Origin: a virus
DNA: 60,719 nt
Reading direction: 5' to 3' (one strand)
IMG/VR virus record: IMGVR_UViG_3300025949_000002
Coordinates: 1 to 60,719 of that record
The notes beneath the pieces are model-generated. The model saw only the letters and a list, made by a program, of their open reading frames with translations, was not told the DNA's origin and made no database searches. The translations under genes and the position numbers were made by a program. Below are positions 14,744-22,879 of the stretch, piece after piece; position 1 is the first letter of the stretch; every line of letters starts with the position of its first letter.

Positions 14744-14997
14744 GCACAAGCGAAACCGTTACGGGATTGGCGAAAGAGCACGCTCGGGCAATCTGTTACC
14801 GCTGTGGTTGCCGGGACCACGTATGGCCTCCTGACAATCAACATCGAGTATGGACGCACGGGACGGACATGCACGGCACGGTGACGGTCGGGCCGGAAAT
14901 ATGCGACGCTCACGAGATTCACAAACTGATGGCAAAGTGCTTCGGTGATTACTACAATCCGAATGAGGACTGCGGGGGAAAGGAGAGTGAGGCGTGA
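14740..14997 (+). CDS. Small Cys/His-rich protein
   Basis: 85 residues with CYRCGCRDH near the N-terminus and a later C/H cluster (CDAHEIHKLMAKC), suggesting metal binding. Starts at an ATGA overlap and ends in a GTGA overlap. Not recognised. Confidence 0.5.
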   Translation: MSTSETVTGLAKEHARAICYRCGCRDHVWPPDNQHRVWTHGTDMHGTVTVGPEICDAHEIHKLMAKCFGDYYNPNEDCGGKESEA

Positions 14998-15329
14998 AGA
15001 CAAGCAGGATTAAATGTTTTAAGTGCCGGCACTGGTGCGGCGCAACAGTAACGGAGGCGACGCCTGCAATTCGGGCGCAGTCTCCTCATGCGGATTTATG
15101 CGAGGAATGTTTACAGGTGCGACAGTGCCTACTTGATACTGAGAGGTTGCGCCTTCTGCGCGGCGATGAGGCCCATATCCTGATCGACAGGTGGGTGCTG
15201 GTCCTGGACGCTTTCCTGCCTCTGCCAGATGGCTGCCATAGTGCGGAAAAGGTACAGACGTGGGATGCGTTTGCACTGCTGCTCGGCTTGCTTCAGGCAA
15301 AGCAGGAGCAGAAGAGGATCTCGGCATGA
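14994..15329 (+). CDS. Small zinc-motif protein
   Basis: 111 residues from GTG. CFKCRHWC and CEECLQ suggest a zinc site in the first 40 residues; the rest is helical and leucine-rich (AFALLLGLLQAKQEQ). ATGA-coupled to the paralogue at 15326. Unknown role. Confidence 0.5.
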   Translation: MKTSRIKCFKCRHWCGATVTEATPAIRAQSPHADLCEECLQVRQCLLDTERLRLLRGDEAHILIDRWVLVLDAFLPLPDGCHSAEKVQTWDAFALLLGLLQAKQEQKRISA

Positions 15330-15550
15330 CACTCCGCTGGCATCCCTTCACCCCCACCACCCTCCCGCCGATTGGCCCAGACCTCCTGCTTTGCACCGCC
15401 AATCCCCTGTCGAGCGGGGTATACCGCAGGGTGGGGAATGCGTTGTACGACGCCGGGGGGTATGAGGTTTGCGACCTCCGGGCGGCGGAGAGGGATCTGG
15501 CGGGGTGGCGGTGGGCGGTGTTGGGGCATGGGAAGGAAGCGGAGGAGTAG
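15326..15550 (+). CDS. Small phage protein, paralogue of the 14005 gene
   Basis: 74 residues, the same length as the protein at 14005 and with the same signature: WHPFTPTTLPPIGPDLLL, then ALYDAGGYEVCD, then ERDLAGWRWAVLG. The start is the ATGA overlap. Two diverged copies 1.3 kb apart indicate an old duplication within the small-gene block. Function unknown. Confidence 0.55.
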   Translation: MTLRWHPFTPTTLPPIGPDLLLCTANPLSSGVYRRVGNALYDAGGYEVCDLRAAERDLAGWRWAVLGHGKEAEE

Positions 15551-15552
15551 CT

Positions 15553-15819
15553 ATGGACGAGCAAGTGCAAAAGGTGGTGGAGTTCTTCAATGGGCTGAGC
15601 GGCCCGTTCCGTTCGTATCCGAATCCGATGAGATCAGACGGGGTATTCATCGGGCAAGAGCGTCAGATCCAGCCTTACCCCAATGTGCGCGGTCTGGATG
15701 GGCATCTCTACCCGGCAACACCGCAGGGCGCAAAGACTTATCCCATGCAGTTGCCGCATGATGTTGCCGAAAAGGTCTTGGAGGCTTTGGAAGCAAAGGG
15801 AAAGGAGCGCACCCCATGA
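15553..15819 (+). CDS. Hypothetical small protein
   Basis: 88 residues beginning MDEQVQKVVEFFNGL, rich in Pro and Tyr in the middle (QPYPNVRGLDGHLYPA), with a C-terminal helix. ATGA-coupled to the next gene. Not recognised. Confidence 0.5.
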   Translation: MDEQVQKVVEFFNGLSGPFRSYPNPMRSDGVFIGQERQIQPYPNVRGLDGHLYPATPQGAKTYPMQLPHDVAEKVLEALEAKGKERTP

Positions 15820-15998
15820 GCACCACACCCAACCGGGCATTGACGCCGGGGGAGCGGGCGGAAAAGTTGGCGAGAAGCTTTACGGATGATGTGAAGCAGA
15901 TAGAGCAGGCGGCGGCAGTTATTGATCTGCGAAGCGCACGCTCCGACGCCTCCCCTCCACCCGTAGTGTCCGAAACGAGCGTGGAGCACAACCCGTAG
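15816..15998 (+). CDS. Hypothetical small protein
   Basis: 60 residues; helical N-terminal half (LTPGERAEKLARSFTDDVKQ) and disordered tail. Translation coupled to the preceding gene. Not recognised. Confidence 0.45.
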   Translation: MSTTPNRALTPGERAEKLARSFTDDVKQIEQAAAVIDLRSARSDASPPPVVSETSVEHNP

Positions 15999-16017
15999 GG
16001 TACAATACTACATCACG

Positions 16018-16296
16018 ATGGTGGCAAATGGGGCAGGGGGAGGAGCGGTGGGAGCAGAAACTTTGTGGGAATCCCTGACATCAGAGCAACGGGATCTTGT
16101 TGCGCTGTTCCTGTACCTCGAAGACGCCACGGGGACCGGCACGACCGCCGGAGCATTGCGGCAAATCAATGCAGGGTGGAATGCTGATTGGATTGAGGCG
16201 GAGAAGCGGGAAGAGATCCTGGACTTTCTATCCAGGCGGGGCGACGGCTACAGAGTTACCGAATCGGAGCGGCAATCAACAGAGCAACGCACCTAA
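16018..16296 (+). CDS. Hypothetical small helical protein
   Basis: 92 residues; a helical core (SEQRDLVALFLYLEDATG) and an acidic middle. The first ATG gives a Gly/Ala-rich start; a GTG at 16048 is an alternative. No family recognised. Confidence 0.45.
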   Translation: MVANGAGGGAVGAETLWESLTSEQRDLVALFLYLEDATGTGTTAGALRQINAGWNADWIEAEKREEILDFLSRRGDGYRVTESERQSTEQRT

Positions 16297-16331
16297 CCGG
16301 GCGCGACACAGAAGGGGCAGGGAGAACGACC

Positions 16332-16730
16332 GTGAGCAACCAACTATCCGAGGGGCAGGTGATCGACATCGCGTACAGCGTCCTGCCGCCTCGTGACGCA
16401 GACATCTTCGTGTGGCATCACTGGGGCCGATCGATCCACGGCCAACCCCGTTCCCCCAAGTGGACGTTCGGGGAGTTGGCACGGCACTTCCGTCTCTCCT
16501 TTCGGGACGTCACGCGGAGCCTCCGGGAGTCCGGGAAGGTTATGTTTGAGGCCGTGCAGACCGTGCAGCAGACCATGCTGGAGATCGTCGTAACGGAGGG
16601 CCTACAGGACTCCGCGGTCCCGATGAACTTCACCGTTACCCTCCAGATGGGCAGTACAGCTCTGCCCCGCGTGGACATCACGGCAAAGCGGGTGTTGACG
16701 CGGATTCACCGGGGAGAGAGTGCGGCATGA
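16332..16730 (+). CDS. HTH protein, sigma-region-4-like
   Basis: 132 residues from GTG. Residues about 38-65 (WTFGELARHFRLSFRDVTRS) form a clear helix-turn-helix like that of sigma region 4 or small phage activators; the C-terminal half is beta-rich. It is the penultimate gene before the late region, a position where phages often put a late activator. That role is inferred from place and fold only. Confidence 0.5.
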   Translation: MSNQLSEGQVIDIAYSVLPPRDADIFVWHHWGRSIHGQPRSPKWTFGELARHFRLSFRDVTRSLRESGKVMFEAVQTVQQTMLEIVVTEGLQDSAVPMNFTVTLQMGSTALPRVDITAKRVLTRIHRGESAA

Positions 16731-16903
16731 GTTTCTACGTGGCGTGCGGCAGATTCGGCGGATTTTATGCACTCAAAGGACCGACAGGATTTCGCCTCTG
16801 TCTGGGGTGGGTGACGTTCTGTTTCTGTCCCTACGATCTTGACCTAGAGTTGTCTGAACACTTCGAGCACAACCGAACGAAAAATAATTCTCGCCCCACT
16901 TGA
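16727..16903 (+). CDS. Small aromatic hypothetical protein
   Basis: 58 residues beginning MSFYVACGRFGGFYALKG, with FCFCPYDLD in the middle. ATGA-coupled to the HTH gene. Its stop codon overlaps the -35 box of the following promoter. Not recognised. Confidence 0.5.
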   Translation: MSFYVACGRFGGFYALKGPTGFRLCLGWVTFCFCPYDLDLELSEHFEHNRTKNNSRPT

Positions 16904-16930
16904 CAAAACGTGCGAAACCTGTGTTATAAT
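16900..16930 (+). promoter_or_regulatory. Sigma70 promoter of the pre-terminase RNA
   Basis: TTGACA (16900-16905), a 19-base spacer and TATAAT (16925-16930) with an extended -10 TGT just before it. Both boxes are consensus; the TG extension compensates for the long spacer. Transcription should start near 16937. Confidence 0.8.
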
Positions 16931-16936
16931 CTGATT

Positions 16937-17190
16937 GGTAGTGCAAAACAGTGCTAGGACTGTCTGTGAATGCAGGCAGGTGCTACCGACAATTTCGCCC
17001 GTCTACCAAACCCGCCCGCAAGGACTCACCTCCTGCGGGCGAGTGACGTTTGGCCTTTGCGGTGGTGGGCTCTCTGAGAGACATCAGAGTAAACCTCCAC
17101 TCCAACTTTCCAACCCTGTGGCTAGCCTCCTACCTCGCCACGCCCCGAGCCTGCGGGTATCTCGCCATCCCGCAGGCTCTCCTCCTTTTT
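16937..17190 (+). ncRNA. Free-standing structured RNA upstream of terminase
   Basis: About 255 bases between a strong promoter and a strong terminator, with no coding potential. Helices seen: CCAAAC/GTTTGG (17006-17011/17048-17053) continued by CGCCCGCA/TGCGGGCG (17013-17020/17034-17041); GTGGTGG/CCTCCAC (17062-17068/17094-17100) enclosing a CTCT/AGAG hairpin; GTGGC/GCCAC (17118-17122/17137-17141); then the terminator stem. The 5' TTGGTAG can pair with CTACCAA (17003-17009), or GGTAG with CTACC (16983-16987), in conflict with the first helix. No known RNA family recognised. Confidence 0.7.
17147..17190 (+). terminator. Strong intrinsic terminator
   Basis: GAGCCTGCGGG pairs perfectly with CCCGCAGGCTC (11 bp, 11-base loop) and is followed by TCCTCCTTTTT. 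It ends the structured RNA 28 bases before the terminase small subunit gene. Confidence 0.85.
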
Positions 17191-17217
17191 GGAGCGTTAT
17201 GAGATTGAATCCGCACA

Positions 17218-17655
17218 ATGCGCACACCTAAAAAGACATTATCATGGCAAGAGAAATTTATAACCTCGCTTGCTAAGTGTGGCAACGTATCTGTTGCGGT
17301 CAAGACTGCCCGTATTGGCCGTCGGACTGCTTATGAGCATCGTGCTTCCGACAAAGTGTTTGCTGCCGCATGGGAAGAGGCTCTTGAGTGTGCAGGCGAT
17401 CTGCTCGAAGAAGAGGCACGCCGACGCGCACAAGACGGAGTGCTGAAACCCGTTTGGCACAAAGGCGAAGAGGTCGGTAAGGTTCGGGAGTACAGCGACA
17501 CGCTGCTTATCTTTCTGCTCAAAGGTGCAAAGCCGGACAAATACAAGGAACGCAGGGTTATCGAAGGTGATCCTGACAAACCCGTCACAATTAAGATCCT
17601 TCGCGGTGTGTCCATGAATGACCTGAATGGCAAATTATCAGATAGCGGAACTTAG
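17218..17655 (+). CDS. terS: Terminase small subunit
   Basis: 145 residues. The N-terminal region (SWQEKFITSLAKCGNVSVAV, then ARIGRRTAYEHRASD) is the HTH of TerS proteins that recognise phage DNA and start packaging. A coiled central region (EEEARRRAQDG) and the typical KPDKYKERR segment follow. Overlaps the large subunit gene by 29 bases. Family assignment is good although size and details vary widely in this group. Confidence 0.85.
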   Translation: MRTPKKTLSWQEKFITSLAKCGNVSVAVKTARIGRRTAYEHRASDKVFAAAWEEALECAGDLLEEEARRRAQDGVLKPVWHKGEEVGKVREYSDTLLIFLLKGAKPDKYKERRVIEGDPDKPVTIKILRGVSMNDLNGKLSDSGT

Positions 17656-18943
17656 GGAAGAGGAAACAGAGGGTTTCTGTCCTCGTGGTGCTGTGAAGGA
17701 ACTGTGGCAAACCCAGGACTTTGAAACGATCGTCGGGGGGCCTGCCGAGACAGGGAAGACATTTGGTTGCTGCCACTACATAGACGCGTTGCTGTGGCAC
17801 TTCGCAGGCGCGCAGGGGGTCATGGCCCGCAAAACCTATACCGCCCTCGTCGGCAGTGCTATCAAGACCTACCTGCGGGTGATCGGTCCCGATACCGACA
17901 TCAAAGCGTACGGCGGTGAGAAGCCGGAATGGTTCGACTACCCCAACGGTTCGCGGTTGTGGGTGATCGGCCTGGACAATCCTGGAAAAGCCCTTTCGTC
18001 CGAGCGCGATTTCTTCTATGTCAATCAGGCAGAGGAACTGACGCTTGAGGACTGGGAGACCCTAACGACGCGCTGTACCGGACGCGGGGCGGTTATGCCC
18101 TATACGCGGATGTTTGGAGACGCCAATCCTGGCCCACCTTCCCACTGGATTAAACACCGGGAGGGATTGAAACTTCTCGAATCCCGGCATCAGGATAACC
18201 CCACGCTGTTCGACGAGCAGGGGAACATCACCACGCAGGGGAAGCGGACCCTCGCCATTCTGGACCGACTGACTGGCGCGCGCCTGCAACGTCTCCGGTA
18301 TGGCAAATGGGTGCAGGCAGAGGGCGCGGTCTACGAGACGTATGACCTCGCGGTTCACCGGATCAAGCGGTTCGATATTCCGGCCTCTTGGCGGCGAATT
18401 CGCGTCATCGACTTCGGGTACACAAACCCATTCGTCTGCCAATGGTGGGCCATCGACCCCGACGGCAGGATGTACCTCTATCGGGAACTGTACCAGACGG
18501 GGCGGCTCGTCCGCGACATGGCGGCAGAGATCCTGCGGTTGACGGGCGATGAACGGATTGAATGCACCATCGCGGACCACGACGCGGAAGACCGGGCGAC
18601 CCTCCACGATGCGGGCATAATCACGAAGCCTGCGTTCAAATCGGTGTCTGTCGGGATTGAGGCAGTTCAGCAGCGCCTGAAGGTTGCGGGCGATGGGAAG
18701 CCCCGACTCGTCATCATGGAGAACGCGCTAGTCGCTCCTGATGAGGAATTGCTTCAGAAGCGCAAGCCGACATGTACCGAACAGGAGTTTGAGGTCTACG
18801 TGTGGGAGAAAGACAAAGACGGCAAGCCTGTAAAGGAAGCGCCGGTGAAACTTTTCGATCACGGCATGGACGGAATGCGGTACGGAGTCTGCTATGTGGA
18901 TGGCCTTGGTGGCCCTACCATAACCGAAGTGAGGTACGCATGA
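17627..18943 (+). CDS. terL: Terminase large subunit
   Basis: 438 residues. N-terminal ATPase with Walker A GGPAETGKT (about residues 37-45), the acidic Walker B-like VNQAEEL (about 130), and the coupling region after it. C-terminal RNaseH-like nuclease begins at VIDFGYTNPFVCQW and continues through CTIADHDAEDRA. The ATPase drives DNA into the prohead and the nuclease cuts concatemers. Short for the family but both domains are complete. Confidence 0.93.
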   Translation: MANYQIAELREEETEGFCPRGAVKELWQTQDFETIVGGPAETGKTFGCCHYIDALLWHFAGAQGVMARKTYTALVGSAIKTYLRVIGPDTDIKAYGGEKPEWFDYPNGSRLWVIGLDNPGKALSSERDFFYVNQAEELTLEDWETLTTRCTGRGAVMPYTRMFGDANPGPPSHWIKHREGLKLLESRHQDNPTLFDEQGNITTQGKRTLAILDRLTGARLQRLRYGKWVQAEGAVYETYDLAVHRIKRFDIPASWRRIRVIDFGYTNPFVCQWWAIDPDGRMYLYRELYQTGRLVRDMAAEILRLTGDERIECTIADHDAEDRATLHDAGIITKPAFKSVSVGIEAVQQRLKVAGDGKPRLVIMENALVAPDEELLQKRKPTCTEQEFEVYVWEKDKDGKPVKEAPVKLFDHGMDGMRYGVCYVDGLGGPTITEVRYA

Positions 18944-19137
18944 CACAACTCGCCTTCGGTATCTTTCTCTGCATGGTCGCCTTCGCGGGGGGACTGTTTT
19001 TTATCCTGATGGTGGTCGGACTGTTCTGGATTCTCCGTCTGAATATTATTGGCCGTGTGATGGAATCAAAGACTGCCTCTCCGGTCGCGACCGAATCACC
19101 TGTTGCCCCTGTGGTGTCTATCCTGCCTTTGTCCTAA
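18940..19137 (+). CDS. Small membrane protein
   Basis: 65 residues. A long hydrophobic stretch (FGIFLCMVAFAGGLFFILMV and on to about residue 36) forms one or two membrane helices, followed by a Ser/Pro tail. ATGA-coupled to terL. Holin-like by shape, but its place between terminase and portal does not support or exclude that. Confidence 0.55.
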   Translation: MTQLAFGIFLCMVAFAGGLFFILMVVGLFWILRLNIIGRVMESKTASPVATESPVAPVVSILPLS

Positions 19138-19143
19138 CCAACT

Positions 19144-21228
19144 ATGCCGAACCTCATCAAAAGACTACTGGACGGTGCGGCGGCAGGACACGCGAAGAGT
19201 TTCCCATTCGGCGGAGGCGCTGGCAGTGCTGGCGGCGGTGGGGCGTACGACCTGAGCGCCATCCGTCGGGACCGTCTGTATATGCAGAGCAATCCCGGCA
19301 GCGCCCGAAACTGGCAGAACGTCGTGGGAGAACGGCATCTGTGCAGCGTCGTGGGCGTCTGCCTCAACTGGTACATCGGCACCATCCAGTCAGCTCCCTC
19401 CTACGTGGCACAGAAGAATGGCAAGACCGCAGACGATAAGGTCGCGATTGACCGGCACCCGATGGAGATGTTGATTCGTCGGCCTAACGATTTCTACTCC
19501 GGTTCGCTCCTGTGGGCCGGGACGCTACTGGACTACCGGACACGCGGCAACGCCTACTGGTTTAAGGTTCGGAGCGGGTACGGAAAGGTGGTCAACCTCT
19601 GGTGGATACCGGCCATGCTGGTAGAGCCGGTATGGCGCAACGAACCGGGCGCTCCATTTATCGACGGTTACAAGTACAAGGTTCCGGGTCGGGAAGACAA
19701 GATTATCCCGACCGAGGACGTGATCCATTTCAAACACGGCCTGCACCCTGGCACGATGGGCAGGATGGGCCTTGATCCCCTGGCGCCTGTCCTGCGGTCC
19801 ATCGGGGCCGTCAACGCGGCGGAGAACTTCGAGGCGTCTCTGCTGATGAATAACGCGACGCCGTCGCTCCTGATAACACCGGACCCCTCCCTCTTCCGGG
19901 GCGAGACTGCGGTGGTGGATCGTGCGGCACTGACGGCCATGACCAACCCCGCGACGGTCAAGGCGGCGATCATCGACAAGACGAGTGGCGATAACGTGGG
20001 TAAGCCGCTGGTGTGGGATGTGCCGTTTATCATTCAGAAGTTAGGATTCAGCCCGGAGGAGTTGGCGCTCGATAAGTTGCAGGCAGTCCCGATAGATGTC
20101 GTGTGTGCCGCGATGAGCCTGGACCCGATGGTGGTGGGCCTGCCGTCCGAACGACAGACATTCAGCAATTTCAAAGAAGCCGTACAGTCCGCATGGGAAA
20201 ACAGTGTGATGCCGATGCACGCCTCATTCGGTGAGACGCTGGACGTGCAGTTGCTGCCGGACTTCGACGCCAAGGACAACCAATCTACCGAGTGGGATTA
20301 CTCCGGTGTTCCCGCGCTTCAGGAAGACAAGAACGCCCTTTGGACGACCGCACTGGAAGCCTGGAAGGGCAACGGCATCGACAGGTCCACATACAAGAAG
20401 ATGATCGGCCAGACGCCCAAGCCTGAAGACGAGGGCCTGTACTATGCCGACATCGCGCCTGCCGGTTCGGGCGGGTTCGATCAGGGCGCGGTGGGGCCGG
20501 ATGGGAAGCCACTCCCGCCCGTGTCCGCAGATTCGCCTGGAAAGCCGTCTGGTGCTCGTCCTGCCACGAAGTCCAGTGATGGCGGGAATTGGGTGACGCT
20601 TGCGAACGGCGTACACATTGACCTCGACAATCCGCCCGCGGGTTTTACGGGGTCGCATATGGTTCCCGCGAAGGAGATACCTGACAAGCAGACCCGGAGC
20701 GAGATCGCGAAGGCATCGGCCTATACGGTCGGGGCAGACATCCAGCGATACGCGGAGGAGACGAACGAACCAATCCTCGCGAAAGCGGTCGGCGGCGTGT
20801 CCCTCCGAGACAATGAACCTGTGGACGTGATGGTTGTCAAAGGAGGAATTGTCGAGCATGGTGTCGAAATGAAGACTATGGTCAACAACAAATCCGGGCA
20901 AATTTCCATGAAGAAGGAAGCCATCGCCCGGAAAGCCGCGTGGATGGCAGAGCACAAGGCGCCTTTGCATACGGTAGTATTCGACGACCAGAAAGTATTC
21001 AATGCCGACGGGCCGGGTAAGCACGACGAATCTAAGCGCACCATCTACTACCGGCGCGGATTCGGGGCTTTTTCGGTTTCCGCGATGCATGTGGTTCCTG
21101 ATTTGGCGTCGTTGTCGGAGTTAATGAGTATGGAGGACAAAGACCTGCCAAAAGCAGCCCAACCTCCAAAGACATACGTTCCGCCACCGCCACGGGAGAG
21201 TAAATCATGGGCGTCTACCTACAGATAG
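19144..21228 (+). CDS. Portal protein fused to a nuclease-like C-terminal domain
   Basis: 694 residues. About 1-450 is an HK97-type portal (VCLNWYIGTIQSAPSYVAQK; LLDYRTRGNAYWFKV; DVIHFKHGLHPGTMGR), the ring through which DNA enters. After a Gly/Pro linker (about 445-490), residues about 515-665 form an added domain with DVMVV, GVEMKTMVNNKSGQISMKK and HTVVFDDQKVF. The E-x-K and preceding Asp look like a PD-(D/E)XK active site, and the block resembles toxin/nuclease domains appended to MuF-type head proteins. Portal is sure; nuclease is inferred. Confidence 0.88.
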   Translation: MPNLIKRLLDGAAAGHAKSFPFGGGAGSAGGGGAYDLSAIRRDRLYMQSNPGSARNWQNVVGERHLCSVVGVCLNWYIGTIQSAPSYVAQKNGKTADDKVAIDRHPMEMLIRRPNDFYSGSLLWAGTLLDYRTRGNAYWFKVRSGYGKVVNLWWIPAMLVEPVWRNEPGAPFIDGYKYKVPGREDKIIPTEDVIHFKHGLHPGTMGRMGLDPLAPVLRSIGAVNAAENFEASLLMNNATPSLLITPDPSLFRGETAVVDRAALTAMTNPATVKAAIIDKTSGDNVGKPLVWDVPFIIQKLGFSPEELALDKLQAVPIDVVCAAMSLDPMVVGLPSERQTFSNFKEAVQSAWENSVMPMHASFGETLDVQLLPDFDAKDNQSTEWDYSGVPALQEDKNALWTTALEAWKGNGIDRSTYKKMIGQTPKPEDEGLYYADIAPAGSGGFDQGAVGPDGKPLPPVSADSPGKPSGARPATKSSDGGNWVTLANGVHIDLDNPPAGFTGSHMVPAKEIPDKQTRSEIAKASAYTVGADIQRYAEETNEPILAKAVGGVSLRDNEPVDVMVVKGGIVEHGVEMKTMVNNKSGQISMKKEAIARKAAWMAEHKAPLHTVVFDDQKVFNADGPGKHDESKRTIYYRRGFGAFSVSAMHVVPDLASLSELMSMEDKDLPKAAQPPKTYVPPPPRESKSWASTYR

Positions 21229-21512
21229 GGTCTGACAAAGACAACCCCGCCGACCTCGCCAGCACGACCGGGTGGGGAGACGTGGGCCGATACGCCAACA
21301 GCCTACCGCCAAAGACTGCCGACACGTTGGTGCATCTATGGCATCACGGATACGAGGTGGATCTGTCGGACCTTCAGAAAGAAGTGCGCGCGGCGATGAA
21401 GTCTCACTCGCCGAAACCTGATGTCGAGTCCACACTTACGAACCTGCTCACGCTCCTGAAGGGCGCGGGCGATGCGTCGTACATCCTTGTTACGAACGGC
21501 ATGACCGACTGA
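21207..21512 (+). CDS. Small protein overlapping the portal-nuclease gene
   Basis: 101 residues starting within the last 22 bases of the portal gene. Predicted helical and acidic (LQKEVRAAMKSHS; LTNLLTLLKGAGDAS). Its overlap with the end of a toxin-like domain makes an immunity or accessory partner possible, but the sequence shows no known immunity family. A tRNA-like element and terminator follow. Confidence 0.5.
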   Translation: MGVYLQIGSDKDNPADLASTTGWGDVGRYANSLPPKTADTLVHLWHHGYEVDLSDLQKEVRAAMKSHSPKPDVESTLTNLLTLLKGAGDASYILVTNGMTD

Positions 21513-21529
21513 CATTTAATTCAAGTTTT

Positions 21530-21636
21530 GGCATGGTGAACACCAGATGGAAAGGTGTGATACCGCATAGACGAGACGGGTGAGTGCGGATACTCTATAC
21601 CTGTGTCGCCGAGGGTTCGACTCCCTTGCCATGCCA
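21530..21636 (+). tRNA. tRNA-like element with enlarged anticodon region
   Basis: Acceptor GGCATGG and CCATGCC pair perfectly. The D arm CACC AGATGGAAA GGTG has the canonical A14, G18 and G19 pattern. The T arm GAGGG TTCGACT CCCTT is regular. Between them, CCGCA/TGCGG closes a 17-base loop instead of 7 (21568-21584) and a 21-base unpaired variable region follows. No CCA encoded. Lies alone between head genes, directly before a terminator. Decoding ability is doubtful. Confidence 0.5.
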
Positions 21637-21645
21637 AAAACCTAT

Positions 21646-21676
21646 AGCCGCTACCTTTTTTGGGTAGCGGCTTTTT
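21646..21676 (+). terminator. Intrinsic terminator
   Basis: AGCCGCTACC pairs perfectly with GGTAGCGGCT (10 bp, 7-base T-rich loop) and is followed by TTTT. It would end the terminase-portal transcript after the tRNA-like element, or attenuate transcription into the protease and capsid genes. Confidence 0.85.
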
Positions 21677-21704
21677 CGTGCCTACTTTCCACAGGGGAGA
21701 ATCC

Positions 21705-22850
21705 ATGCCCGAAACGCTCATACAATTTGGAGGCGCTGTGAAGGCGTTAGGCGATGGCCGTTTCGAGGCACCGCTTGTTACCTTCGGAACAGCAAAGAAG
21801 CATGACCTCGCCAAAGACTTCTTTACCGCTCAGACCGACTACTGGACAGACTTTCCTACGGTTCGGCCTATGATTTATAACCACGGGCTTGACAAGGAGA
21901 TGAAAAGCAAGCGCATCGGGGTTAATGGGTCTTGTGAACTCGAACTACGGGATGCCGCCGTCTGGATGACGGGGCAACTGAAAATCGCAGACGACTACCA
22001 GAAAGCTATATATACCCTAATCGAAGAGGAAAAAATCGGGACAAGTTCGGGTAGCGCCAGTCACCTTGTGGAGCGGAAGTCTGTCGATGGCGCTTACGAG
22101 ATTCTTTCATGGCCCATTGTAGAGGCCAGTTTGACTCCTGAACCTTGCGAATTTCGCAACCGGGTTGTTCCCATCAAGAGTTGGGGGGACCATCTCAAGA
22201 GTCTCACGACGCCCGATGCCACGAAAGGCGCGATCCTCCCCGGTTCCGAAGAGCAGATGTTGCTGACGGCTCTCCAGTCCCTCAACTCCCTGTTCTTGCG
22301 CTATGTCATGCAGTGCGTCGGTGGTGCCGATTGGCGCGATGACCTCTACGGGTGGAGCGAGTATGCGGGTATTTCGGACGCTGACGACGACGGGGAGCCG
22401 ATTGACGAAGCCATGCTCCGTTCGGCGTTCGATGAGTACCGGGACACCGCGCTTCGGGCTGTTGCGGCCATGCAATCCATGCCGGAAGTCAAGAGCGCGC
22501 AGACGTTGCTGAACCTCTTCCGAGAGCCCGCGACTGATGATGTCCTGACGGCTCTGAAGAAAATGACTATCTCCAATTTCCTCGCCACGATGGGGTCCGT
22601 CGTTGGGGAGAGTGAGCGCCGGGTGACGTGGTACGACACCGAGCGCAGTGTGAAAAGCGGGCGGATGCACAGTGCCTCCACTCTGCAAACTCTCAAGGAC
22701 GTGCGGAAGGGTCTGGTTGACCACGCGGAAACGCTTGGGGCCATGATCGACCGACAGTCCAACCACAGCGGCAAAAGCCTGGACACGACGGCCTCTGAGT
22801 ACGCACGGTTCCTCCTCATGGAAGCGCGACTCATGGGTGTCAACGCGTAG
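21705..22850 (+). CDS. HK97-type prohead maturation protease
   Basis: 381 residues; GGGGAG seven bases before the ATG fixes the start. The first 150 residues fit family U35/S78: YNHG with the catalytic His (H60), GTSSGSASH with the nucleophile Ser region (112-120), and EASLTPEPCE. It cleaves scaffold and capsid N-termini during head maturation. The C-terminal 200 residues are helical and may serve as a fused scaffold. Directly upstream of the capsid gene as usual. Confidence 0.88.
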   Translation: MPETLIQFGGAVKALGDGRFEAPLVTFGTAKKHDLAKDFFTAQTDYWTDFPTVRPMIYNHGLDKEMKSKRIGVNGSCELELRDAAVWMTGQLKIADDYQKAIYTLIEEEKIGTSSGSASHLVERKSVDGAYEILSWPIVEASLTPEPCEFRNRVVPIKSWGDHLKSLTTPDATKGAILPGSEEQMLLTALQSLNSLFLRYVMQCVGGADWRDDLYGWSEYAGISDADDDGEPIDEAMLRSAFDEYRDTALRAVAAMQSMPEVKSAQTLLNLFREPATDDVLTALKKMTISNFLATMGSVVGESERRVTWYDTERSVKSGRMHSASTLQTLKDVRKGLVDHAETLGAMIDRQSNHSGKSLDTTASEYARFLLMEARLMGVNA

Positions 22851-22879
22851 GGCTATCTCACCACAAAGGAAATACGAAT

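Noticed and set aside
21646-21676. Extra arm of the preceding tRNA-like element
   Set aside because: The 10-bp stem with T run is a self-sufficient intrinsic terminator separated by nine bases from the acceptor end.
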